A stretch of DNA of 64,000 nt, taken from Stutzerimonas stutzeri (GTDB lineage: Bacteria; Pseudomonadota; Gammaproteobacteria; Pseudomonadales; Pseudomonadaceae). The notes beneath the pieces are model-generated. The model saw only the letters and a program-made list of their open reading frames with translations. It had not been told where the DNA came from and did not search any database. This document shows, in pieces, positions 45,740 to 54,790 of this stretch. The stretch covers positions 248,001 through 312,000 of the forward strand of contig DDKB01000008.1 in the NCBI GenBank assembly GCA_002339675.1. Direction: 5' to 3'. The position numbers and the translations under genes were made by a program. Position 1 is the stretch's first letter. Each line of letters begins with the position of its first letter.

Positions 45740-48700
45740 ACCTCTCGCGGTTGTTCATCCTGAGGCCGGTCGCCACCACCCTGACGATGGTGGCGATCCT
45801 GCTGGCCGGCCTCATCGCCTACCGGATGCTGCCGGTCTCCGCGCTGCCCCAGGTGGACTACCCGACCATCCGGGTGATGACGCTGTATCCGGGCGCCAGC
45901 CCCGAAGTGACCACCAGCGCCGTGACAGCGCCGCTCGAACGCCAGTTCGGACAGATGCCCGGCCTTACGCAAATGTCCTCGACCAGCTCCGGCGGCGCCT
46001 CGGTGATCACCCTGCGCTTCGCCCTCGACGTCGAGCTGGACGTGGCCGAACAGGAGGTGCAGGCCGCCATCAACGCGGCCAGCAACCTGTTGCCGAACGA
46101 CCTGCCGGCGCCGCCGGTGTACAACAAGGTCAACCCGGCGGATACCCCGGTGATGACCCTTGCGGTGACCTCCGACAGCCTGGCCTTGCCAGCGCTGCAC
46201 GATCTGGTCGACACCCGCATGGCGCAGAAGCTCGCTCAAATCAGCGGCGTCGGCATGGTCAGCATCGCCGGCGGGCAGCGGCCCGCGGTGCGTATCCGGG
46301 TCGATCCCGAGGCGCTGGCGGCGCGCGGGCTGTCGCTGGCCGACGTGCGCTCGCTGGTGACCAGCGCCAACGTCAACCAGCCCAAGGGCAACTTCGACGG
46401 CCCCACGCGGGTGTCGATGCTCGATGCCAACGACCAGTTGAAGTCGCCGGAGGAGTACGCCGACCTGATCCTGGCCTATCAGGACGGCGCGGCTTTGCGA
46501 CTGAAGGATGTCGCCGCGATCAGCGACGGCGCCGAGAACGAGCGCCTCGCGGCCTGGGCTAACCAGAGCAAGGCCGTCCTGCTCAACATCCAGCGCCAGC
46601 CCGGCGCCAACGTGATCGAGGTGGTGGAGCGCATCAAGGCGCTGCTGCCCGAGGTCACGGCCAGCATGCCGGCAGGGCTGGACGTGGTGGTACTCACCGA
46701 TCGCACCCAGACCATCCGCGCAGCCATCGACGACGTTCAGCACGAGCTGTTGTTGGCGACGGTGCTGGTGGTGCTGGTCACCTTTATCTTCCTGAAGAAG
46801 CTCTCGGCCACCGTTATCCCCACCATCGCGGTGCCGCTGTCGCTGGTCGGCACCTTCGCGGTGATGTACCTGGCCGGGTTTTCGCTGAACAACCTGACGC
46901 TGATGGCCCTGACCATCGCCACCGGTTTCGTCGTCGACGATGCCATCGTCATGCTGGAAAACATTGCGCGCCACGTCGAGGAGGGCGAGACGCCCCTGCA
47001 GGCCGCGCTCAAGGGCGCCCGGCAGATCGGCTTCACGCTGGTATCGCTGACCCTGTCACTGATCGCGGTGCTGATCCCACTGCTGTTCATGCAGGACGTA
47101 GTGGGCCGGCTGTTTCGCGAGTTCGCCATCACCCTGGCAGTGGCGATCCTGATCTCCCTGGTGGTGTCACTGACGCTGACCCCGATGATGTGCGCGAAGC
47201 TGCTCAAGCCGGCCGTTCGAACCGATGCCAGGCCGGACTGGATCGAGCGCTTGATCGACGGCTACGCCCGGGTACTGACCTGGGTACTCGGCCACCAGCG
47301 CTTCACCTTGCTGGTCGCCGTGGCCACGCTGGGGCTGACGGTCGTACTGTATCTGCTGGTGCCGAAGGGCTTCTTCCCGCTGCAGGACACCGGGACGATC
47401 CAGGGTATCAGCGAGGCGCCGCAGTCGATTTCCTTCCGCGCCATGAGCGAGCGCCAACAGGCACTGTCGGGGGTGATCCTGGCGGACCCGGCCGTCGCCA
47501 GCCTGTCCTCCTACATTGGCGTGGACGGCGACAACGTGACGCTCAACAGCGGTCGCCTGCTGATCAACCTCAAGCCCCACGCCGAGCGCGACGCCACCGC
47601 CAGCGAGGTCATCGACCGTCTGCGTCCGCAGCTGGCCAAGCTGCCCGGCATCGCCCTGTACATGCAGCCGGTGCAGGATCTGTCCATCGAGGATCGGGTC
47701 AGCCGAACCCAGTTCCAGTTCAGCCTCGAGTCCCCCGACGCCGACCTGCTGCAGGAATGGACGCCACGTCTGGTGGCAGCCTTGCGCGAACAGCCGCAAC
47801 TGACCGACGTCGCCAGTGACCTGCAAAGTGACGGGCTGCAGGTGTTCCTCGATATCGACCGTGACGCCGCCGCGCGCCTGGGCATCGACATCGCGGCCAT
47901 CACCGATGCGCTGTACGACGCCTTCGGCCAGCGCCAGATATCGACCATCTTCACCCAGGCCAGCCAGTACCGGGTGGTGCTCGAGGCCGACGCGGCCAGC
48001 CGGCTCGGCCCGCAGGCGCTGGGCGAGGTGTTCGTCCAGAGCGAAAGCGGCACGCCGGTCCGGCTCTCGAGCCTGGCGCGGCTGGAGCAACGCCACGCGC
48101 CGCTGGTGATCAGCCACATCGGCCAATTCCCGGCGGTTACGCTGTCGTTCAACCTGGGCGAGGGCGTTTCGCTGGGCGATGCCGTGGCACTGATCGAGCA
48201 GGTAGAAGCGGAGATCGGTCTTCCGCCCGGCATCCAGAGCCGCTTCCAGGGCGCTGCCGAGGCGTTCCGCGCTTCGCTGTCGAGCACGCTGCTGCTGATC
48301 CTGGCGGCGGTGGTGACGATGTACATCGTGCTCGGCGTGCTTTATGAAAGTTACATTCACCCGATCACCATCCTCTCCACGCTGCCCTCGGCGGCCGTCG
48401 GCGCACTGCTGGCGTTGCTGCTGACCGGCAACGATTTGGGCCTGATCGCGATCATCGGCATCATTCTCTTGATCGGCATCGTCAAGAAGAACGCGATCAT
48501 GATGATCGACTTCGCCCTGGACGCCGAGCGTCACCAGGGCATGTCCCCGCGGGACGCCATCTACCGTGCCGCGTTGCTGCGCTTCCGGCCGATCCTGATG
48601 ACCACTTTGGCAGCGTTGTTCGGCGCCGTGCCGCTGATGCTCGCCTCGGGGTCGGGTGCTGAACTGCGCCAGCCTCTGGGCCTGGTGCTGGTCGGCGGTC

Positions 48701-48816
48701 TGCTGCTCAGTCAACTGCTTACGTTGTTCACCACGCCGGTGATCTACCTGTTTTTCGATCGGCTGGGGCAGCGGTTCTCAAGGCGGGGCGCAGTGGGGCA
48801 GGAGGCGGACGCATGA
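45736..48816 (+). CDS. muxB: RND efflux pump subunit MuxB/MdtB
   Basis: Inner-membrane proton-driven pump subunit, 1026 residues, 12 membrane segments and two large periplasmic loops. The proton-relay aspartates are in FVVDDAIVM (TM4) and the lysine in VKKNAIMMIDFAL (TM10). The N-terminus MNLSRLFILRPVATTLTMVAILLAGLIAYRMLPVSALPQVDYP is MdtB-like. Works as a heterotrimer with MuxC. The start overlaps the muxA stop (ATGA), and the stop overlaps a mini-ORF in the same way. Confidence 0.95.
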   Translation: MNLSRLFILRPVATTLTMVAILLAGLIAYRMLPVSALPQVDYPTIRVMTLYPGASPEVTTSAVTAPLERQFGQMPGLTQMSSTSSGGASVITLRFALDVELDVAEQEVQAAINAASNLLPNDLPAPPVYNKVNPADTPVMTLAVTSDSLALPALHDLVDTRMAQKLAQISGVGMVSIAGGQRPAVRIRVDPEALAARGLSLADVRSLVTSANVNQPKGNFDGPTRVSMLDANDQLKSPEEYADLILAYQDGAALRLKDVAAISDGAENERLAAWANQSKAVLLNIQRQPGANVIEVVERIKALLPEVTASMPAGLDVVVLTDRTQTIRAAIDDVQHELLLATVLVVLVTFIFLKKLSATVIPTIAVPLSLVGTFAVMYLAGFSLNNLTLMALTIATGFVVDDAIVMLENIARHVEEGETPLQAALKGARQIGFTLVSLTLSLIAVLIPLLFMQDVVGRLFREFAITLAVAILISLVVSLTLTPMMCAKLLKPAVRTDARPDWIERLIDGYARVLTWVLGHQRFTLLVAVATLGLTVVLYLLVPKGFFPLQDTGTIQGISEAPQSISFRAMSERQQALSGVILADPAVASLSSYIGVDGDNVTLNSGRLLINLKPHAERDATASEVIDRLRPQLAKLPGIALYMQPVQDLSIEDRVSRTQFQFSLESPDADLLQEWTPRLVAALREQPQLTDVASDLQSDGLQVFLDIDRDAAARLGIDIAAITDALYDAFGQRQISTIFTQASQYRVVLEADAASRLGPQALGEVFVQSESGTPVRLSSLARLEQRHAPLVISHIGQFPAVTLSFNLGEGVSLGDAVALIEQVEAEIGLPPGIQSRFQGAAEAFRASLSSTLLLILAAVVTMYIVLGVLYESYIHPITILSTLPSAAVGALLALLLTGNDLGLIAIIGIILLIGIVKKNAIMMIDFALDAERHQGMSPRDAIYRAALLRFRPILMTTLAALFGAVPLMLASGSGAELRQPLGLVLVGGLLLSQLLTLFTTPVIYLFFDRLGQRFSRRGAVGQEADA

Positions 48817-48929
48817 CCGCTTCGAAAAAACGCTGGAAGCGGGAGGCTGGACGAAATGCCGGTCCCCGGAAACCTGGCCGTGCTCGTCCAGCCCTTAGCC
48901 TTCAGCCTTCAGCGGCATCTGCCCGATGA
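48813..48929 (+). CDS. Mini-ORF (38 aa) bridging muxB and muxC
   Basis: ATG at 48813 overlaps the muxB stop as ATGA, and its TGA at 48927-48929 overlaps the muxC ATG as ATGA, so it spans the gap exactly. AGGAGG lies seven bases before its ATG, the best ribosome site of the operon, while muxC has none of its own. The product is strongly basic (MTASKKRWKREAGRN... ending in PSAASAR), with no membrane segment and no known relative. It may be a translational coupler rather than a functional peptide. Confidence 0.5.
   Translation: MTASKKRWKREAGRNAGPRKPGRARPALSLQPSAASAR
48845..48893. repeat. Inverted repeat inside the muxB-muxC gap
   Basis: GGCTGGACGA (48845-48854) and TCGTCCAGCC (48884-48893) form a perfect 10-bp stem with a 29-nt loop. 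The following CCTTCAGCCTTCAGC is a short tandem repeat. It may be a palindromic intergenic element that entered the operon. Confidence 0.6.
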
Positions 48930-51900
48930 ACCTCTCCTCGCCGTTCATCGCCCGCCCCGTGGCGACCATGCTGCTGAGCCTGGCGATCCTGCTGCTGGGC
49001 GGCGTCAGCTTCGGCTTGCTGCCAGTTTCGCCGCTGCCGAACATGGACTTTCCGGTGATCACGGTGCAGGCGAGCCTGCCCGGGGCCAGCCCCGAGATCA
49101 TGGCCTCGAGCGTCGCGACACCGCTAGAACGCTCGCTGGGCAGCATTGCCGGGGTCACCCAGATGAGCAGCCGCAGCAGCCAGGGGCAGACGCGCATCAT
49201 CATCCAGTTCGATCTCTCGCGGGAGATCAACGGCGCCGCGCGCGATGTCCAGGCGGCAATCAACGCCTCGCGCAACCTGTTGCCCAGCGGCATGCGCAGC
49301 ATGCCCACCTACCGCAAGATCAATCCGGCGCAGGCGCCGATCATGGTGCTGTCGCTGACGTCCGACGTGCTCTCCGGCGGCCAGCTCTACGACATCGCCT
49401 CCACGGTGCTCGCGCAAAAGCTGTCGCAGGTTCCGGGGGTAGGGGAAGTGCAGGTCGGCGGCAGCTCGCTGCCGGCGGTACGCGTCGAGCTGCAGCCGCA
49501 GCAGCTGGAGCAGTACGGCGTGTCGCTCGACGAGGTGCGCCAGACCATCGCCGCCGCCAACGTGCGTCGCCCCAAGGGCTCGGTCGAGGACCAGGAGCGT
49601 CACTGGCAGGTGCAGGCCAGCGACCAGCTGCACGAGGCGGCGGACTACCTGCCGCTGGTGATCCGCTACCAGGACGGCGCCGTGCTGCGCCTGCGCGATG
49701 TCGCCAAGGTGCGCAACGGCGTCGAGGACCGCTACAACGACGGATTCTTCAATAACGACCGTGCGGTGTTGTTGGTCATCAACCGGCAGGCGGGCGCCAA
49801 CATCATCGAGACCATCGAAGGGATCCGCAACGAGCTGCCCGCCCTGCAGGCGATCGTGCCCGGCAGCGTCGAGCTGGCCGTGGCAATGGACCGCTCGCCG
49901 GTGATCCGCGCCACCCTGCACGAGGCCGAGCGCACGCTGCTGATTGCCGTGGGGCTGGTCATCCTGTTGGTATTCCTGTTTCTCGGCCGGCTGCGCACCG
50001 CCCTGATCCCGGCGCTGGCGGTGCCGGTGTCGCTGGTCGGGACCTTCGCCGTGATGTATCTGTTCGGCTTCTCGCTGAACGTGCTCTCGCTGATGGCGCT
50101 GATCCTCGCGGCCGGGCTGGTGGTGGACGACGCCATCGTGGTGCTGGAAAACATCGCCCGGCACATCGACGAGGGCGTACCGCCGATGCGCGCCGCTTAC
50201 ATCGGCACCCGCGAGGTGGGCTTCACCCTGCTGTCAATGAACCTGTCGCTGGTGGTGGTCTTCGTTTCGATCCTGTTCATGGGCGGGCTGGTGGAGCGGC
50301 TGTTTCGCGAATTCTCGATCACCCTGGCCGCGGCCATCCTGGTCTCGCTACTGGTGTCGCTGACGCTGACGCCGATGCTCTGCGCGCGCTGGCTCAGGCC
50401 GCACCAGCCCGACCACGACGGGCGGCTGCACCGTGCCAGCCACCGCGCCCACCAGTGGCTGGTGGGGCATTATGACCGCGGGCTGGGCTGGGCCTTGCGC
50501 CACCGGCGGATCACCCTGCTGACGCTGCTGGCGACCATCGGGTTGAACGTGTTTCTCTACGTCCAGGTGCCCAAGACCTTCCTGCCCCAGCAGGACACCG
50601 GCCAGCTCACCGGTTTTATCCGTGGCGATGACGGCCTGTCGTTCCAGGTCATGCAGCCGAAGATGGAAACCTTCCGCAAGGCGCTGCTCGCCGACCCGGC
50701 AGTGGAAAGCGTGGCGGGATTCATTGGCGGCCAGGGCGGGATCAACAATGCATTCATGATCGTGCGGCTCAAACCCCTGGCCGAGCGACGGATCTCGTCG
50801 CAGCAGGTGATCGAGCGCATTCGCAGGAACCAGCCCAAGGTGCCGGGCGGGCGGATGTTCCTGATGGCCGACCAGGACCTGCAGTTTGGCGGCGGTCGGC
50901 AGAGCAGCTCCGCCTACTCCTACAATTTGCTGGCCAGCGACCTCGACGACCTGCGCACCTGGCTGCCGCGCGTGACCCAGGCACTCAAGGCGTTGCCGGA
51001 ACTGACCAGCATCGACGCCAACGAGGGCGAGGGCGCGCAACAAATCACGTTGAAAGTCGACCGCGATGCGGCCAAGCGCCTGGGCATCGACATGAGCACG
51101 GTGACCACCATGCTCAACAACGCCTTCAGCCAGCGCCAGGTGTCGACCATCTACGAGGCGCTTAACCAGTATCGCGTGGTGATGGAGATCGACCCCGCCT
51201 ACGCGCAGCACCCCGAGGTGCTCGAGCAGGTGCATGTGATCAGCAGCGACGGGCGGCGCGTCCCGCTGGCTGCGTTCGCCCGTTATGAGCGCAGCCTGGA
51301 GGAGGACCGGGTCAGCCACGATGGCCAGTTCGCGGCGGAGAACATCGACTTCGACCTGGCGCCGGGCGTCAGCCTTGATCAGGCGACCCTGGCGATCGAG
51401 CGCGCGGTCGCGGCCATCGGCCTGCCCAGCGAGGTGCAGGGACGCCTCGGCGGGACCGGCGACGTGTTCAAGGCCACCCAGGAGGGCCAGCCACTGATGA
51501 TCCTGGGCGCCTTGCTGTTGGTCTATATCGTGCTCGGCATCCTCTACGAGAGTTACATCCATCCGCTGACAATCCTCTCGACGCTGCCATCGGCCGGCGT
51601 TGGCGCCTTGCTGGCGATCATCCTGACCGGCGAGCAGTTCAGCCTGATTTCCCTCCTGGGCCTGTTCCTGCTGATCGGGGTAGTGAAGAAGAACGCCATC
51701 CTGATGATCGACCTGGCGCTGCAGTTCGAGCGCCAGGACGGGCTGTCGCCGGCCGAGTCGATCCGCCGCGCCTGCCTGCTGCGCTTCCGGCCGATCCTGA
51801 TGACCACGCTGGCGGCGATCCTCGGCGCGCTGCCGTTGCTGCTGGGCGGCGCCGAAGGGGCGGAAATGCGTCAACCGCTAGGCCTGACCATTATCGGCGG

Positions 51901-52030
51901 GCTGATTCTCAGCCAGCTGCTGACACTCTTCACCACGCCGGTCGTCTACCTGTATCTGGACCGGGCACGCCATCGTTTCAATCGCTGGCGCGGTGTACGC
52001 ACCGACGCCGCACTGGAAGATCCGCTATGA
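48926..52030 (+). CDS. muxC: RND efflux pump subunit MuxC/MdtC
   Basis: Second pump subunit of the heterotrimer, 1034 residues. N-terminus MNLSSPFIARPVATMLLSLAILLLGGVSFGLLPVSPLPNMDFP; proton-relay aspartates in LVVDDAIVV and lysine in VKKNAILMIDLAL. No ribosome site is visible before the ATG, which overlaps the stop of the mini-ORF, so translation probably depends on coupling. The stop overlaps opmB as ATGA. Confidence 0.95.
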   Translation: MNLSSPFIARPVATMLLSLAILLLGGVSFGLLPVSPLPNMDFPVITVQASLPGASPEIMASSVATPLERSLGSIAGVTQMSSRSSQGQTRIIIQFDLSREINGAARDVQAAINASRNLLPSGMRSMPTYRKINPAQAPIMVLSLTSDVLSGGQLYDIASTVLAQKLSQVPGVGEVQVGGSSLPAVRVELQPQQLEQYGVSLDEVRQTIAAANVRRPKGSVEDQERHWQVQASDQLHEAADYLPLVIRYQDGAVLRLRDVAKVRNGVEDRYNDGFFNNDRAVLLVINRQAGANIIETIEGIRNELPALQAIVPGSVELAVAMDRSPVIRATLHEAERTLLIAVGLVILLVFLFLGRLRTALIPALAVPVSLVGTFAVMYLFGFSLNVLSLMALILAAGLVVDDAIVVLENIARHIDEGVPPMRAAYIGTREVGFTLLSMNLSLVVVFVSILFMGGLVERLFREFSITLAAAILVSLLVSLTLTPMLCARWLRPHQPDHDGRLHRASHRAHQWLVGHYDRGLGWALRHRRITLLTLLATIGLNVFLYVQVPKTFLPQQDTGQLTGFIRGDDGLSFQVMQPKMETFRKALLADPAVESVAGFIGGQGGINNAFMIVRLKPLAERRISSQQVIERIRRNQPKVPGGRMFLMADQDLQFGGGRQSSSAYSYNLLASDLDDLRTWLPRVTQALKALPELTSIDANEGEGAQQITLKVDRDAAKRLGIDMSTVTTMLNNAFSQRQVSTIYEALNQYRVVMEIDPAYAQHPEVLEQVHVISSDGRRVPLAAFARYERSLEEDRVSHDGQFAAENIDFDLAPGVSLDQATLAIERAVAAIGLPSEVQGRLGGTGDVFKATQEGQPLMILGALLLVYIVLGILYESYIHPLTILSTLPSAGVGALLAIILTGEQFSLISLLGLFLLIGVVKKNAILMIDLALQFERQDGLSPAESIRRACLLRFRPILMTTLAAILGALPLLLGGAEGAEMRQPLGLTIIGGLILSQLLTLFTTPVVYLYLDRARHRFNRWRGVRTDAALEDPL

Positions 52031-53481
52031 GTTCACGCTTTTCCCTGCAGCCGCTGGCCATTGCCGTACTCGCCGGCGCGCTGGGCGCCTGCACCCTGGG
52101 CCCCGACTACCAACGACCGGCCCTGCCCAGCGCCGTGGCGTTCAAACAGGCCGACGGCTGGAAAGCTGCCGGGCCGGCGGATCTGCTGCGGCGCGGCGAC
52201 TGGTGGTCCCTGTTCGGCGACGTCGAACTGAACGCTTTGGTCGCCCGGTTGAACGCCGCCAACCAGGACCTGGCCGGTGCCGAGGCGCAATACCGCCAGG
52301 CGCGGGCGCTGGTGCGCGGCGCCCGTTCGCAACTGTTTCCCAGCGTCGGCGGCAGCGCCGGGGCAACACGCGCCGGGCAGGGCACCACAAGTGGTACAAC
52401 CAATACGGGCAACGCCTCGATCAGTGGCATCAGCGAGAGCTACAGCGTTGGACTCGATGCGACCTGGGAGCTGGATCTGTGGGGCCGCTTGCGGCGCAAC
52501 CTCGAAGCCAGTCGCGCCGACCTGCAGGGCAGCGCGGCGGACCTGGCCGCGGTGCGGCTGAGCTTGCAGGCCGAGCTCGTGCAGACCTATCTGCAGCTGC
52601 GCGTGATGGACGAGCAGCAACGCCTGCTGAACCAGTCGGTGGAGGCCTTCGCCCGTTCGCTACGGCTGACGCAGAACCAGTACCGCGCCGGCATCGTGCC
52701 CAAGTCGGACGTCACCCAGGCCACCACCCAGCTGCGCAGCACCGAGGCGCAGGCGCTGGACCTGCAATGGCAACGCGCACAGCTCGAGCATGCCATCGCC
52801 GTGCTGGTCGGCGTACCGCCGGCGGAACTGGATCTGGCCGAGCGCGAGGGCATTCCCGTGGTACCGGCGGTCCCGCCGGCGTTGCCGTCGCAGCTGCTGG
52901 AGCGGCGCCCGGACATCGCCTCGGCCGAGCGCGCCGTCATGGCGGCCAATGCGCGGGTCGGCGTGGCCGAGGCGGCCTGGTACCCGGACCTGACCCTCAG
53001 CGCCAGCGGCGGATACCGCAACAGCAGTGTCGCCAACCTGATCAGCCTGCCCAATCGTTTCTGGTCGCTCGGGCCGGACCTGGCGGTGACGCTGCTGGAC
53101 TTCGGTGGTCGCCGCGCGGATCTGGAGGCGGCGCAGGCCAGCTACGACCAGACCGTGGCGCGCTACCGGCAGACCGTGCTCGACAGCTTTCGCGAGGTCG
53201 AGGACAACCTGGTGCAATTGCGCGTGCTGGCCGCCGAAGCCGTGGTCCAGCGCCAGGCGCTGGAGGCCGCACAGGAGTCGTTGCGGCTGATCGAAAACCA
53301 GTACCGCGCCGGCACCGTGGATTTCCTCAGCGTGGCAACCGCGCAGACCAACGCACTGAACAGCGAGCGCACCTACCTGACGCTGCTGGGCGACCGCTTG
53401 AATGCCAGTGTGGCCCTGATCGCGGCGCTTGGTGGCGGCTGGGACGCAACCGCACTGGGAATTGCTCCCGGCGATCGGTAG
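52027..53481 (+). CDS. opmB: Outer-membrane efflux lipoprotein OpmB (OprM family)
   Basis: TolC-like outer-membrane channel for the Mux pump, 484 residues. Signal peptide with lipobox LGAC at residue ~21, so lipid-anchored. Two outer-membrane-efflux repeats (LDATWELDLWGRLRRNLEASRADLQGS..., SLGPDLAVTLLDFGGRRADLEAAQASYDQ) and the typical LLERRPDIASAERAVMAANARVGVAEAAWYPDLTLSASGG. Last gene of muxABC-opmB, with ATGA overlap to muxC. Confidence 0.94.
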   Translation: MSSRFSLQPLAIAVLAGALGACTLGPDYQRPALPSAVAFKQADGWKAAGPADLLRRGDWWSLFGDVELNALVARLNAANQDLAGAEAQYRQARALVRGARSQLFPSVGGSAGATRAGQGTTSGTTNTGNASISGISESYSVGLDATWELDLWGRLRRNLEASRADLQGSAADLAAVRLSLQAELVQTYLQLRVMDEQQRLLNQSVEAFARSLRLTQNQYRAGIVPKSDVTQATTQLRSTEAQALDLQWQRAQLEHAIAVLVGVPPAELDLAEREGIPVVPAVPPALPSQLLERRPDIASAERAVMAANARVGVAEAAWYPDLTLSASGGYRNSSVANLISLPNRFWSLGPDLAVTLLDFGGRRADLEAAQASYDQTVARYRQTVLDSFREVEDNLVQLRVLAAEAVVQRQALEAAQESLRLIENQYRAGTVDFLSVATAQTNALNSERTYLTLLGDRLNASVALIAALGGGWDATALGIAPGDR

Positions 53482-53532
53482 CACCAGCCGGCTGACTTCG
53501 GCCGGGCTGTGGCCTCACTCGCCCGCGCGAAG

Positions 53533-53563
53533 GCAAAAAAAACCGCGGCCCATGGCCGCGGTT
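53533..53563 (-). terminator. Terminator between opmB and dctP
   Basis: AACCGCGGCC-CAT-GGCCGCGGTT (10-bp stem). On the minus strand it is followed by eight T, so it is a strong terminator for the TRAP gene. For opmB, only TTCGTCTGTTG follows. Confidence 0.85.
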
Positions 53564-53585
53564 CGTCTGTTGAGGTGCAGCCCGG

Positions 53586-54581
53586 TCAGTGCCGTTGCTT
53601 GCGATTGACCGTCTGCGCCGCCTTGATGATGTCGGAGCCGATCGCCGGTTCAAACTGCTGCCAGACCGGACGCATGGTTTCACGCCAGGCTTCGCGTTGC
53701 TCGGGTGTCAACTCGATGATCTCCGACGTGCCGGCTTTGCGGATTCGCTCGCGGTCGGCCTGGTTGGCTTCTTCGGCGGCGCGGTTCACCTCGTAGGTCA
53801 CCTCGTCGATGATGCCTTCGAGTTCGGTACGGATGCGGTGCGGAATGGCGAACCAGAATCGCGCGTTGCTAACCAGCATGTAGTCGAGCACGCCGTGGTT
53901 GGACTCGGTGATGAAAGGCTGCACGGTGTGCATCTTCTTGCTGTAGATATTCGACCAGGGGTTCTCGGCGCCCTGCACCGTGCCATTCTGCAGGGCTGCA
54001 TAGGCTTCGCTGAACGGGATCTTTTTGGTTTTGGCCCCTAGCTGCTCGAATTGCGCCTCGAGTACTGCCGAAGGCTGGATACGGAAGGCCAGGGCCGCTG
54101 CGTCAGACGGCATACGCAATGCCTTGGTGGCCGAAAGTTGCTTCATTCCGTTGTGCCAGTAGGCCAGGCCGGTGATGTTTTCCTGCTCCATCGAACGCAG
54201 CAGCTGGCGGCCCTTGGCGCGTTTCTGGAAGCGGTTGACCGCCTCGAGATCATCGAACAGGAACGGCAGGTCGAATACCTGTAACTGCTTGGTGTACTTC
54301 TCGAACTTGGCCAGCGACGGCGCGAGCAGCTGCACCTCGTTCTTGCTCAGCGCGTCGAGCTCGTTGTTATCGCCAAACAGGGTGGAATTGGGGTAGACCT
54401 CGACGGTGACCTGCCCGGGCAGGCGTTCTTCCACCAGGCGCTTGAATAGCAGGGCGCCTTTGCCCTTGGGCGTGTCTTCGGCCACTACGTGGGAGAACTT
54501 GATGACGATCGGCTCCGCCTCGACGGCGGTCGTGACCAGAGCCAGCACGATGCCGGCAAGGGTGATGATCGGCTTGATCAT
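53586..54581 (-). CDS. TRAP transporter solute-binding protein (DctP family), orphan
   Basis: Periplasmic binding protein, 331 residues. Signal peptide IITLAGIVLALVTTAVEA cut before EPIVIKF. Family landmarks: KFSHVVAEDTPKGKGALLFKRLVEE, YPNSTLFGDNNELDAL, the substrate-carboxylate arginine in AFRIQPSAV, and ENPWSNIYSKKMHTVQPFI. The sequence resembles C4-dicarboxylate binding DctP. The membrane subunits DctQ and DctM are not adjacent; the gene is alone between two efflux operons, so it either serves a distant DctQM or is a paralogue with another role. The ribosome site is weak (AGAG), preceded by an A-run. Confidence 0.88.
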   Translation of the reverse strand: MIKPIITLAGIVLALVTTAVEAEPIVIKFSHVVAEDTPKGKGALLFKRLVEERLPGQVTVEVYPNSTLFGDNNELDALSKNEVQLLAPSLAKFEKYTKQLQVFDLPFLFDDLEAVNRFQKRAKGRQLLRSMEQENITGLAYWHNGMKQLSATKALRMPSDAAALAFRIQPSAVLEAQFEQLGAKTKKIPFSEAYAALQNGTVQGAENPWSNIYSKKMHTVQPFITESNHGVLDYMLVSNARFWFAIPHRIRTELEGIIDEVTYEVNRAAEEANQADRERIRKAGTSEIIELTPEQREAWRETMRPVWQQFEPAIGSDIIKAAQTVNRKQRH

Positions 54582-54790
54582 TGGAGGGCTCTTTTTTTTT
54601 GGTTGGTTGGCAGGACGTCCCGCGGACGCGTGTTGAGCGTCAACGGGACCTTATGCCAAATATGCCGACCAATCAGAAGGGCTTTCTCGCAAATTTCATC
54701 TGCCGATCCGGTAGGACCGGGCATGCGTCACATTTTTCAGCCGGGCGTGCGCGAACGGCTCTGAAGCGGCCCGCACCGACGTTTCCTGCG

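Noticed and set aside
48856..49755. 299-codon frame overlapping the start of muxC
   Set aside because: Shadow of muxC: repeats of Arg, Gln and Ala, no domain, wrong frame for the conserved RND protein.
51993..53495. 500-codon frame overlapping opmB
   Set aside because: Shadow of the OprM-family gene in another frame; low-complexity Arg/Gly/Ala product.
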